Assembly (NCBI GenBank): GCA_963838035.1
Contig: CAWIPM010000002.1
Coordinates: 186,001 to 250,000 of the forward strand
Length of the DNA: 64,000 nucleotides
Reading direction: 5' to 3'
Source of the DNA: CAVVNN01 sp963838035
GTDB lineage: Bacteria > Actinomycetota > Thermoleophilia > Solirubrobacterales > 70-9
Positions 1 to 8,555 of this stretch are shown here, piece by piece; position 1 is the first letter of the stretch; the number at the start of each line of letters is the position of its first letter. Below the pieces are notes generated by a model that did not search any database, was not told the origin of the DNA, and saw only the letters and a list, made by a program, of their open reading frames with translations. Made by a program: the position numbers and the translations under genes.

Positions 1-404
1 GCGCTGAAATTCTATGCCTCGCAACGGCTCGACATCCGCCGCATCGAGACCCTCAAGGACGGGACCGAGGCGGTCGGCAACCGGGTCCGGGTCAAGGTCG
101 TCAAGAACAAGGTGGCGGCGCCGTTTCCGCCAGGCGGAGTTCGACATCGAGTACGGGGTCGGGATCTCGCGCGAGGGCGCGCTGCTCGACTTCGGCATCG
201 AGCAGGACATGATCCAGAAGTCGGGGTCCTTCTTCTCCTACGGGGAGACCCGGCTCGGCCAGGGGCGCAACAATGCCAAACAGTTCCTCGTCGACAACCC
301 CGAGCTCGCCGGCGAGATCGAGGCCAAGATCCGCACCGCGCTCGGCATCGGAGCGGAGAGCCGCCGCCCCGCTGCCCCCGGTGGCCGAGGCGCAGGCCGC
401 TTAG
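1..404 (+). CDS. recA: RecA recombinase, C-terminal part (frameshifted, 5' end outside window)
   Basis: This is the C-terminal end of RecA, the ATP-dependent DNA strand-exchange protein of recombination and SOS repair. The conserved stretches KVVKNKVAAPF, FDIEYG and SFFSYGETRLGQG identify it. Reading starts in frame 1 and must move to frame 2 near position 131, where TTTCC appears to carry one extra T. A second +1 shift near 345-375 would bring the frame to the acidic, alanine-rich tail VAEAQAA and the TAG at 402-404. Without that second shift the frame runs on to 508 with an atypical Arg/Pro tail. Both lesions look like single-base insertions. The identity is certain; the exact end is inferred. 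Confidence 0.85.
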
Positions 405-436
405 ATCCGCCGCCAGCGGATAGGATTCCGCCGCTC

Positions 437-723
437 GTGAGCAACGGTGACCTCTTCTATCGTCTGTCGGGATCGCGCTTGCCGTCTCGGCGGTGCTTGT
501 CAGCCTGATCGGGCTGCGCTCCGAGAAATTCCCGGGGCGGGCCTTCCCGCTGGTGATTCTCTGGTTCGCGGTCCTGGTCGGCTGCGCGACGACCTTCGCC
601 GTCCTCCACGCCAAGGACGAGGACGCGGCAAAGGCGGCTGAGTTCAACAGCAAGAACCAGGCGATCGAACAGCAGGAGAACGACACGCAGGGGAGCGGCG
701 GCAGCCAGACCGGGTCACGTTAA
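437..723 (+). CDS. Small two-helix membrane protein (probable frameshift)
   Basis: I do not recognise the family. Frame 1 is open from 451 and encodes two hydrophobic helices (GIALAVSAVLVSLIGL and FPLVILWFAVLVG), followed by a charged, Gln/Gly-rich tail of about 35 residues. The only in-frame start is GTG 493, which would begin inside the first helix. GTG 437 in frame 2 gives VSNGDLFYRLSG and joins the first helix if one G is missing near 469, so I prefer 437 as the start. The gene lies between recA and miaB on the same strand. The tail suggests a protein anchored by two helices with a short soluble C-terminus. No function is assigned. Confidence 0.5.
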
Positions 724-738
724 CCTCGTGACCTGAGG

Positions 739-2062
739 ATGCCCAGCGTACCACGTCACCACCTTCGGGTGCCAGATGAACGTGCACGACTCCGAGCGCA
801 TGCGCGGGATGCTGGAGTCGCTTGGATACGAGGAGGCGGGCAGCCGCGAGGGCGCCGATCTGATCCTCTTCAACACCTGCTCGATCCGCGAGTCCGCCGA
901 CAGTCGCTTCGTCGCCCATCTCGGCGAGGCGAAGCGGCTCAAGTCCGAGGACCCGGAGCGGATCGTCGGGGTCGGCGGCTGCTGGGCTCAGTCGGTCAAG
1001 GACGAGGTTTTTCAGCGCTTCCCCTTCGTCGATGTCGCCTTTGGCCCCGGTCAGATCCACAAGCTCGCCGAGTTCCTCAACTCCGACTCGCTCAGCGCCC
1101 AGGGCTACTTCGAGTTCGAGGACTTCTCCGGCCACCTGCCGGCCCGGCGAGAGCGCGAGTTCCAGGGCTGGCTGCAGATCTCCCAGGGCTGCAACTGCGC
1201 CTGCTCCTACTGCATCGTTCCCTCGACCCGAGGGCGCGAGGTGAGCAGGGCCCCCGGCGAGCTGATCGCCGAGACCGAAGGGCTCGCCGCCGACGGGGTG
1301 CGAGAGGTGACGCTGCTGGGTCAGAACGTGAACAGCTACGGGCGCGACCTGCCTCGGGAGAGCCGAATCGGCTTTGCCGAGCTGCTGGCGCGGGTCGACG
1401 CGGTGGAGGGGATCGAACGGATCCGCTACACCAGCCCCCACCCCAAGGACATGAAGGAGGACGTCGTCCGCGCCCACGCCGAGCTGCCGGCGCTCTGCGA
1501 GCACATCCACCTGCCGCTGCAGTCCGGCTCCAGCGCGGTGTTGAAGCGGATGCGCCGCACCTACGACCGCCACCGCTACATGGATCGCGTCGCGCTGATC
1601 CGCGAGCACGTGCCCGATTGCGCGATCACCACCGACATCATCGTCGGCTTCCCCGGTGAGACCGAGGCCGACTTCGAGCAGACGCTGGAGGTGGTCGAGG
1701 AGGTCGGCTACGACGGCGCCTTCACCTTCGTCTTCTCCCCGCGGCGGGAGACGGAGGCGGCGGCGATGGAGGGTCAGCTTCCCCATCCGGTCAAGCGCGA
1801 GCGGATGGAGCGCCTGGTCGAGCTGGTGCAGCGACGGGCGGCCGAGCGCGCGCAGCGCTTCGTCGGGCGCGACGTGGAGGCCCTGGTCGAGGGCCCCAGC
1901 CGCACCGACCCGACGAGGCTGCGCGGGCGGACCCGGCACAACAGGACGATCAATTTCGAGGGGACAGCGGGGCCCGGCGAGCTGGTCATGGTCGAGGTCT
2001 CGGGCGCCACCTCGATGACCCTCACCGGCACGGAGAAGCTGCTCAGCAGAAGCCCGGCCTGA
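739..2062 (+). CDS. miaB: tRNA-2-methylthio-N6-dimethylallyladenosine synthase MiaB
   Basis: MiaB is a radical-SAM methylthiotransferase that adds the 2-methylthio group to i6A37 of tRNAs. The N-terminal UPF0004 domain supplies the cluster cysteines in TFGCQMN, NTCS and GGCWAQ. The radical-SAM triad follows in CNCACSYC, and a TRAM-like domain closes the protein (RGRTRHNRTINF). The continuous frame only has an ATG at 776, after the first essential cysteine. ATG 739 gives MPSV and joins YHVTTFGCQ if one base is missing near 748, so I place the start at 739 with a frameshift. miaA, the preceding enzyme of the same tRNA modification pathway, follows after 8 nt. Confidence 0.92.
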
Positions 2063-2070
2063 GATGCAGC

Positions 2071-2796
2071 GTGGTCGCGGTGTTCGGGCCGACCGGGGTG
2101 GGGAAGACCGGAGTGACCATCGCCCTCGCCGAGGAGCTGCGGCAGCGTGGCGAGGAGCCCGTCGCCATCTCCTGCGACGCGCTTCAGGTCTACGAGGGGC
2201 TGGGGACCCTGACGGGTGCGGCCACGGCCGAGGAGCAGGAGCGGCTGGAGCATCGACTGGTCGGGTTCGTCCCGGTCACTCGGCCGTTCTCGGTCGGCGA
2301 CTACATGCGACTGGCCCATGCCGAAATCGATTCCGCGCTGGCCGCGGGCCGGCGTCCGATCCTCGTCGGCGGGACCGGGCTCTACCTGCGGGCCGCGATC
2401 GCGGAGCTGTCGCTGGTCAAGGCGCCTCCGGGGGCCGAGGACTCCGAGCTCTGGGCCGCCGACACGCGGCATCCGACGGCGCTCTTCGGCCTCGAGATGG
2501 ACAGGGCGCAGCTCTACGAGCGGATCGACGCCCGCTCCGATGCGATCGTCGCCGCCGGGGCGAAAGAGGAGGTCCGCCGTGCGGAGGCGGCGGGCCCGTC
2601 GCGAACCGCGCGCAAGGCGCTCGGTTTCGACGAGCTGCTCGGGGGCGACGTCGAGCTGATGAAGAAGCGCTCCCGCAACTACGCCCGCCGCCAGCTCACC
2701 TGGATGCGGAAGATGGCCGGTGTCCACGCCATCGACCGCACCGGCCGCAGCGACGCGGAGATCGCCGCGGAGATCGCCGCCGCACTCGACGAATAG
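2071..2796 (+). CDS. miaA: tRNA dimethylallyltransferase MiaA, internally shortened
   Basis: MiaA transfers a dimethylallyl group to A37 of UNN-reading tRNAs, making the substrate of MiaB encoded just upstream. The P-loop GPTGVGKT opens the protein, and the C-terminal end RNYARRQLTWMRK is typical. At 241 residues it is clearly shorter than the usual 290-320. The missing part lies between AAIAELSL and APPGAEDSELW, where other family members carry the helical insertion with the HPxDxxRxxRALE signature. The reading frame is kept across the gap. It could be a real deletion or a collapsed stretch in the assembly. The GTG start follows the miaB stop with no clear ribosome-binding site. Confidence 0.85.
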   Translation: MVAVFGPTGVGKTGVTIALAEELRQRGEEPVAISCDALQVYEGLGTLTGAATAEEQERLEHRLVGFVPVTRPFSVGDYMRLAHAEIDSALAAGRRPILVGGTGLYLRAAIAELSLVKAPPGAEDSELWAADTRHPTALFGLEMDRAQLYERIDARSDAIVAAGAKEEVRRAEAAGPSRTARKALGFDELLGGDVELMKKRSRNYARRQLTWMRKMAGVHAIDRTGRSDAEIAAEIAAALDE

Positions 2797-2871
2797 GCTG
2801 CCCTGAGTGCGGAGCGAACGAGCGTCCATATCCGATTCCTTGCGATCTGAGCGAAGCGCGAAATCGATCTC

Positions 2872-3719
2872 ATGAGATTCGAGAAGTGGCAGGCGCTGGG
2901 CAACGATTACCTGATCCTCGAGGCGGAGGAGTTGCCATGGGAGTTGACCCCCGGGCGGATCGAGTGGCTCTGTGACCCGCATTTCGGAGTCGGGTCCGAC
3001 GGGATTCTGCTGCTCTCGCGCAGCGACGATCCCTGCCCTCGTCGCCGAGCTGCGGATCTTCAACCCGGACGGGTCCGAGGCGGAGCTGTCCGGGAACGGG
3101 GCGCGGGAGGCGATCCTCTACCTGCGCCGGCACGGCTGGACGGGCGAGGACACCTTCGCGATCGGCACGGCGGCGGGGCCGATCGTCCCCACGATCACCG
3201 GGGAGCTGACCTGCACGGTCGAGATGGGGGTGGCCTCGACGACGTCGAAGGACTTCCCCTCCGGCGCCGAGGACGGCAGGGGAACGCTCAGCTCGGGCGG
3301 GCGCGAATGGGACTTCCAGCACGTCTCGATCGGCAACCCGCAGTGCGCGATCGTCGTCGACGAGGAGCTCGAGGAGCTCGATCTCGGCGCGATCGGCCCC
3401 GGAGATCGAAGGCCACGAGCTGTTTCCCAATCGCACAAACGTCTCGTTCCTGCGCATTGAGGGCAGCCGGGTGCGGGCGCGGATCTTCGAGCGTGGCGTG
3501 GGGGAGACGCTCTCCTCGGGCACCGGCGCCAGCGGCGCCGCGGTGACCGCCTTCCTGCGCGGCGCCGCGACTCCGATCACGGTCGAGCTGGATGGTGGCG
3601 AGCTCGAGGTGGAGGTCTCAGAGGACCTGGGCGTGCGGCTCAGCGGCTGGGCCGAGCCGGTCTGCTCGGGCGAGCTCTCCCCCGAGCTGCTGCAGGCACT
3701 TTCCGAGCTGGACGGCTAG
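2872..3719 (+). CDS. dapF: Diaminopimelate epimerase-like protein, two frameshifts, catalytic Cys replaced by Ser
   Basis: The fold belongs to diaminopimelate epimerase, which converts LL-DAP to meso-DAP for peptidoglycan and lysine. The start MRFEKWQALGNDYLI, the middle NPDGSEAEL and the end ERGVGETL are characteristic. The frame changes from 1 to 2 near 3034 (an extra T in CCCTGCC) and from 2 to 3 near 3401 (an extra G in CCCCGGAG); removing both bases restores a full-length protein. The two catalytic cysteines of the family (in CGNG and CGTG) are both serine here: SGNGAR and SSGTGAS. A DapL-like aminotransferase follows after 12 nt, which fits the DAP pathway. Whether this protein still epimerises DAP is uncertain. 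Confidence 0.8.
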
Positions 3720-3722
3720 ATT
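3717..3722 (+). promoter_or_regulatory. TAGATT -10-like element before the aminotransferase
   Basis: TAGATT ends 9 nt before GTG 3732, and no ribosome-binding site is seen. It overlaps the dapF stop codon. Confidence 0.4.
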
Positions 3723-3731
3723 CCCGCGCCC

Positions 3732-4909
3732 GTGGGAATCGCCGACCCGTCCAAGCGCCTGGAGGCGATGCCTCCCTACATGTTCGCCGAGCTGGAGCGG
3801 CGAGTCGCCGAGAAGCGCGCCGCCGGGATCGACGTGATCAGCCTCGGCATCGGCGACCCCGACGAGCCGACCTACCCCTACATCGTCAAGGCCATGCAGG
3901 AGGCGGTCGCCGATCCGGCCAACCAGGGCTACCCGAGCAACCGCGGTCGGGCCGAGTTCCGCGAGGCGTTCGCCGAGTTCTACGACCGCCGCTTCGCGGT
4001 CGAGATCGACCCCGAAAGCGAGGTGATCCCGGCGATCGGGGCGAAGGAGTGCATCTACAACCTCTGCTTCGCCTTCCTCGACCCCGGCGGCGTCGCGCTC
4101 GCCTCCGACCCCGGTTACCCCGTCTACACCGGTGGGCCGATCCTCGCCGGCGCCACCGCCGAGCTGCTGCCCCTGGTTCCCGAGCTCGGCTACGCGCCGG
4201 ACCTCAGCGCGATCTCGGCCGAGACCGCCGCCAGGGCCCGCCTGATGTTCCTCAACTACCCGAACAACCCGAGCGGCGCGGTCGTCCCTGACGGATTCTT
4301 CGAGTTGGTCGTCTCCTTCGCCCGCGAGCACGAGATCCTCGTCGTCCACGACAACGCCTACTCGGAGACGACCTACGACGGCTACGTGGCGCCGAGCTTC
4401 CTCGCCACCCCCGGCGCGAGGGAGGTCGGGGTCGAGGTCTTCTCGCTCTCCAAGGGCTTCAACATGACCGGCTGGCGCTGCGCGGCGATCCTCGGCAACG
4501 CCGAGGCGATCCAGACCTACTGGCGGCTGAAGACCAACGTCGACTCGGGCCTGTTCGAGGCGGTGCAGCTCGCCGGCGCCGCGGCGCTGCGCGGCCCTCG
4601 CGGTTCCGCTGGAGCGGATGAACGAGACCTACGCCCGCCGCCGCGACCTGGTGGTCGGGCGCGCTGCGCGAGATCGGCGTCGAGGTGCAGGCGCCGAAGG
4701 GCACGATCTACGTCTGGGCGCCGGTCCCCGAGGGCCACACCTCGACCTCCTTCTCCGAGCTGGTGCTCGAGGAGGCGGCGGTGATCGTCTCGCCGGGCTC
4801 GATGTACGGGCCGAGCGGCGAGGGCTTCTTCCGCATCTCCCTCACCACCCCCGACGACCGCATCGAAGAGGCGGTCGAGCGGATCACGAAGCACTTGACC
4901 CCCGCTTAG
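3732..4909 (+). CDS. Class I/II aminotransferase, LL-diaminopimelate aminotransferase type (two frameshifts)
   Basis: This is a fold-type I PLP aminotransferase. The N-terminal ISLGIGDPDEPTYP, the NYPNNPSGAV motif and the PLP-lysine motif SLSKGFNMTGWR are present. Its resemblance to DapL enzymes and its place after dapF suggest it makes LL-DAP from tetrahydrodipicolinate. Frame 3 holds until about 4600, then frame 1 (PLERMNETYARRRDLVV), then frame 2 from about 4660 (PKGTIYVWAPVPEG) to TAG 4907-4909. Each change corresponds to one extra base. The GTG start at 3732 lies 9 nt after TAGATT. The 3' end overlaps the convergent MBL-fold gene by 26 nt. The exact substrate is inferred. Confidence 0.82.
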
Positions 4910-5723
4910 CCCAGTAGCGGTCGAGGCCGCGCCACTGGTACTCGGGTGGGACGCATTGGATCAGCTCGGCGGCGGCCTCGGGGCTCTCGGCCTTGGAGTC
5001 GACCCGGTCGCGGTGGCGTTGCTCGTAGGCGTCCTCGGACAGCTCACGGGCCAGCTGTGCCTCCTCGCGGAGGCGCTCGCGAACCGTCGCCAGGTGCGCA
5101 TCGGGCTCCTCGACAGCGCCGAAATGGGTGAGGGCGAGGCGCTCCGGCTGCCAGCTCTCGACGATTCCGATCGAGTCTTCCCAGGCCTCGATGTCGATGT
5201 CGGGAGGGGGGGTCGGAGGCACGACCAGGTCGATGCCCGGCAGGCGGACCGCGGCGACGTCGCCGACGAACGCGGTACCGGTCTCCTCGTGCAGGTAGCA
5301 GACGTGGTGGGAGGCATGGCCGGGTGTGTAGGCGACCCGCATCCCGCGCACCGTCTCGCCGCCGGCGAGCGGCTTCACGTTCTGCTCCGGCACGGGGACG
5401 ATCTCTCCCCAGAGGCGGTCCATCTGGTCGCCGTAGAGCCTCCCTGCGCTGGCCAGCAGCCTCGAGGGGTCGATCAGGTGAGGCGCGCCGCGCTCGTGGA
5501 CGTAGACCTCCAGCTGGGGCCAGCGCCGCACCAGCGCCCCGGTCGCCGCCGCGTGGTCGAGGTGGATGTGGGTGAGGAGCAGCGCTCGGGGCGGCTCGTC
5601 GGCGAGGGCCTCCAGCAGCGTCCCCATCGAAGATTGCGGACCGGGGTCGACCAGGGCGCCGTCCACTTCCCAGCACCCGATCACGTGCGGGCGCCCGAGG
5701 TGCATGACGTCGATGACGCGCAT
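4884..5723 (-). CDS. MBL-fold metallo-hydrolase
   Basis: This is a metallo-beta-lactamase-fold hydrolase of 279 residues. The zinc motif THIHLDHAAAT is near residue 53, with later metal ligands in TPGHASHH and TGTAFVGD. A C-terminal helical part of about 90 residues is rich in Glu and Arg. Proteins of this shape include glyoxalase-II-like thioesterases and many uncharacterised hydrolases; the substrate cannot be read from the sequence. It starts 15 nt after the end of the repaired epimerase gene and is probably co-transcribed with it. Confidence 0.8.
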   Translation of the reverse strand: MRVIDVMHLGRPHVIGCWEVDGALVDPGPQSSMGTLLEALADEPPRALLLTHIHLDHAAATGALVRRWPQLEVYVHERGAPHLIDPSRLLASAGRLYGDQMDRLWGEIVPVPEQNVKPLAGGETVRGMRVAYTPGHASHHVCYLHEETGTAFVGDVAAVRLPGIDLVVPPTPPPDIDIEAWEDSIGIVESWQPERLALTHFGAVEEPDAHLATVRERLREEAQLARELSEDAYEQRHRDRVDSKAESPEAAAELIQCVPPEYQWRGLDRYWAKRGSSAS

Positions 5724-5738
5724 CGGTGCTCCGCCGGC

Positions 5739-6735
5739 TCAGGCGGCGGCGGTCGGCAGCCTGCCTTCAGCCTCCAGCGTTTCGCGCAGGCCCTGCTCGA
5801 GGCCGCGCGGCTGCGTAGCCGAGCTCACGGCTGGCCTTCTCGTGGCTTGCCCAGAACGTGACGCCGTCGGCCGAGGAGATCAGCTCGCGCAGGTTCGGCG
5901 GCTGGCCCATCAGCTTGCCGACAAGGGGCCCGACTGGGATCAGTGCCTTCATCACGGGAGTCGGTAGCGCGTGCTTCGGCGCCTTGCGCCCGGTGAGGCC
6001 GGCGACGACGCCGATCGCCTCGCGCACCGTTGTCACCGGCCCGCTGATCACGTAGGCCTCGCCCGTCGCGCCCCTGTCGAGGGCGAGGACTATGCCGGCG
6101 GCGATGTCCTCGACGTGGGAGAGGCAGATGCCCAGCTCGGGGAACGGGAGGAGCGGCATCTTCCCGGAGAGGAACTGGTTGAACAGCTCACCGATAGAAG
6201 AGGTGTCGCCAGGGCCGTAGACGCCGCCCGGCTGGACGATCACGCAGGGCAGCCCCTCGTCGCGGATCATCCGCTTGGCGATCTGGTGGGCCTCCCACTT
6301 GGTCTCCTCGTAGCAGGAGGTGAATTCCCTGCCCGGATGCTCGTAGGCCTCGTCGACCACCTTGCCGTGGGTGTTGCCGAAGATGCCGACGGTGGAGACG
6401 TAGACGACCTTCGGGATGCCCGCCTCGAGCGCGGCGCGCAGGACACGCTCGGTTCCGCCGACGTTCGCCTCGCGCATCGCCGGCCGCTGGGAGGCGGGGA
6501 TGCCGACCTCATACATGGCCGCCGCGTGGATGACAGCGTCGCAGCCCTCCATTCCCTCGCGGATCGCCCTCGAGTCGCCGAGGTCCCCGGAGACCAGGCG
6601 GCAGCCCAGCTCGGCGGCGGCCTCGCCCTTCTCGGGCGTGCGGACCAGACAGCTCACCTCGTCGCCGCGCGCGCGCAGCTGCCGCACGACCTCGCCGCCG
6701 ATGAACCCGGTGCCTCCGGTCACGAATACCTTCAC
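5739..6735 (-). CDS. NAD-dependent epimerase/dehydratase, extended SDR (frameshifted C-terminus)
   Basis: This is an extended short-chain dehydrogenase with an N-terminal Rossmann motif TGGTGFIGGEVV. The active-site Ser of VSTVGIFG is followed by the YxxxK motif in CYEETKWEAH. It resembles dihydroflavonol-reductase-like SDRs acting on NDP-sugars or small ketones. The uninterrupted frame ends at 5767 with an atypical tail. One extra C at plus-strand position 5814 separates it from the frame giving GYQPRGLEQGLRETLEAEG and a stop at 5739-5741, so I extend the gene there. The GTG start is preceded at 7 nt by TAGGGT, suggesting a leaderless transcript. Confidence 0.8.
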
Positions 6736-6742
6736 GAACCTA

Positions 6743-6748
6743 ACCCTA
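6743..6748 (-). promoter_or_regulatory. TAGGGT -10-like element before the epimerase
   Basis: On the minus strand TAGGGT ends 7 nt before GTG 6735. A second copy, TAGGTT, follows directly. Confidence 0.5.
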
Positions 6749-6787
6749 GCCGCCCGAGGAGTGGAGGAGGCGGCGTGCGGCTCCGCC

Positions 6788-6793
6788 TACAAT
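6788..6793 (+). promoter_or_regulatory. TACAAT -10 element before hflX
   Basis: TACAAT ends 8 nt before GTG 6802, placing the expected RNA start at the start codon itself. Confidence 0.65.
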
Positions 6794-6801
6794 CGGATCG
6801 A

Positions 6802-8112
6802 GTGGATAGGTCCAGAAACGGGCGCAGCAAGCAGACCCGCTACGCCGCGAACGGCGCCGGCGTCTCCAATCCGCGCGCCCGTCAGCGGGCGCTGGCGATC
6901 GGCATCGCCGACGGGCGGGAGCAGGACGATCCCCTCGCCGAGCTGAAGGAGCTGCTGCGCACGGCCGGGGTCGCGACGGCGGGCGAGGCGACCCAGCAAC
7001 GCGCGGAGCCCGACCCGGACCGCTACTTCGGGCGCGGCCGGCTGGCCGAGTTGAAGGAACAGGTCGCCGCCTGCGACGCCAACGTGGTCGCCTGCGACGA
7101 CGAGCTGGCGCCGCGCCAGGAGCGCAACCTGGAGGCGGCGCTGGGCGTCCCGGTGATCGACCGCACGGCGGTCATCCTCGACATCTTCGCCGACCACGCC
7201 CACTCGGCCGAGGGCAAGCTCCAGGTCGAGCTGGCCCAGCTCGAGTACAACCTGGCCCGGATGCGGGGGCTGTGGACCCACCTCGAGCGGCTCGGGGGCG
7301 GGATCGGCACCAGGGGGCCCGGCGAGTCCCAGATCGAGACCGACCGCCGCCTCGCCCGCGACCGGATCGCGGCGCTGCGCCGCCGGCTCGAGCGGCTCGA
7401 GCGCAATCGCGGCGTGATGCGCTCCCGCCGTGAGCGCTCCTCGATCCCCCGCGTCGCCCTGGCCGGCTACACGAACGCCGGCAAGTCGACGCTGCTGAAC
7501 GCGATCACCGGTGCCGAGGTCGGAGTGGGGGACAGGCTCTTCCACACCCTCGACCCGACCACGCGCAGCTTCGAGCTGTCCGGCCGCGACTACCTGCTGA
7601 CCGACACCGTCGGCTTCATCGAGAAGCTTCCACACCAACTGGTCGAGGCGTTCAAGGCGACCCTGGAGGAGACGACGCTGGCCGAGTTGATCGTGCACGT
7701 GGTCGACGCCTCAGCGCCCGAGCAGCACCGGCTCGCCGAGATGGCGGCGGTCGACGAGGTGCTCGAGGAGATCGGCGCGGGCGAGAAGCAGCGGCTGCTC
7801 GTCCTCAACAAGGCGGATCTGCTCCCCGCGGACGGGCGCCATGAGGTGGGCCTGCGCCATCCCGACGCGGTTCTGGTTTCGGCCCTGACCGGCGAGGGGC
7901 TGGACCTGCTGCGCGAGCGGATCGAGGCGGCCTTTGAGGAGACGCTGGCCGATGTCGAGCTGCTGGTGCCCTACTCGGAGGGGGCGCGACTGCACGAGCT
8001 GCACGAGGTCGCCGGCGAGCTGGAGCGGACCGAGCGCGGCGATGGAGTTCTCGTCCGCGCCCGCGTTCCCCGCGCCGAGCTGCACCGGTTCGACGATCTG
8101 GCAGTCGTCTAG
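6802..8112 (+). CDS. hflX: GTPase HflX, ribosome-splitting factor
   Basis: HflX is a translational GTPase that rescues stalled ribosomes after stress. The N-terminal domain carries the glycine-rich GGIGTRGPGE loop near residue 170, followed by a coiled basic helix and the G domain with P-loop GYTNAGKST, DTVGF and NKAD. The frame is open far upstream on this strand, but that part is the shadow of the divergent epimerase. I chose GTG 6802 because TACAAT stands 8 nt before it and conserved HflX sequence begins soon after. The stop TAG overlaps the promoter motif of dut. Confidence 0.93.
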   Translation: MDRSRNGRSKQTRYAANGAGVSNPRARQRALAIGIADGREQDDPLAELKELLRTAGVATAGEATQQRAEPDPDRYFGRGRLAELKEQVAACDANVVACDDELAPRQERNLEAALGVPVIDRTAVILDIFADHAHSAEGKLQVELAQLEYNLARMRGLWTHLERLGGGIGTRGPGESQIETDRRLARDRIAALRRRLERLERNRGVMRSRRERSSIPRVALAGYTNAGKSTLLNAITGAEVGVGDRLFHTLDPTTRSFELSGRDYLLTDTVGFIEKLPHQLVEAFKATLEETTLAELIVHVVDASAPEQHRLAEMAAVDEVLEEIGAGEKQRLLVLNKADLLPADGRHEVGLRHPDAVLVSALTGEGLDLLRERIEAAFEETLADVELLVPYSEGARLHELHEVAGELERTERGDGVLVRARVPRAELHRFDDLAVV

Positions 8113-8115
8113 GCT
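8110..8115 (+). promoter_or_regulatory. TAGGCT -10-like element before dut
   Basis: TAGGCT ends 8 nt before ATG 8124. Its TAG is also the hflX stop codon. Confidence 0.5.
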
Positions 8116-8123
8116 GCTTGGCG

Positions 8124-8555
8124 ATGGAGCTGCCGATCACGAGGTTGAAGGGCGAGGCGACCCTGCCCACCCGGGCGCATGAGGGGGACGCGGGGCTGGA
8201 CCTGTATGCGTGCGAGGCGGCTCACATCGGGCCGGGAGAGCGGTGGAGCGTGGGAACCGGGGTCGCGGTGGAGATTCCGGCCGGGCACGCAGGCCTGGTG
8301 CTGCCGCGCTCGGGACTGGCCCGCGACCACGGCATCTCGCTGCCGAACAGCCCCGGCTTGATCGATGCCGGCTACCGAGGTGAGGTGCGGGTGCTTCTGC
8401 TCAACACCGACCCCGCCATCACATTCAAGGTGGCGCCGGGGGATCGCATCGCCCAGCTGGTGATCGCCCCGGTCGAGCTGGCGGAGCCGGTCGAGGTCGA
8501 GGCGCTGGCCGAGTCGGCTCGCGGCGACGGTGGGTTTGGCTCCAGCGGGCGCTAG
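8124..8555 (+). CDS. dut: dUTP diphosphatase
   Basis: This enzyme hydrolyses dUTP to dUMP and pyrophosphate, keeping uracil out of DNA and supplying dTMP synthesis. The trimeric dUTPase motifs appear in order: DAGLDLYA, RSGLARDHGI, GYRGEVRV, GDRIAQLV and the C-terminal RGDGGFGSSGR. The length of 143 residues is normal. ATG 8124 is preferred over the in-frame TTG 8118 because homologues begin about here and TAGGCT lies exactly 8 nt upstream. The stop overlaps that of the convergent RTX gene. Confidence 0.95.
   Translation: MELPITRLKGEATLPTRAHEGDAGLDLYACEAAHIGPGERWSVGTGVAVEIPAGHAGLVLPRSGLARDHGISLPNSPGLIDAGYRGEVRVLLLNTDPAITFKVAPGDRIAQLVIAPVELAEPVEVEALAESARGDGGFGSSGR

Noticed and set aside
5971..6801. 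Long N-terminal extension of HflX
   Set aside because: It lies antisense to the epimerase gene and is not similar to HflX; TACAAT and GTG 6802 give a normal-sized protein.
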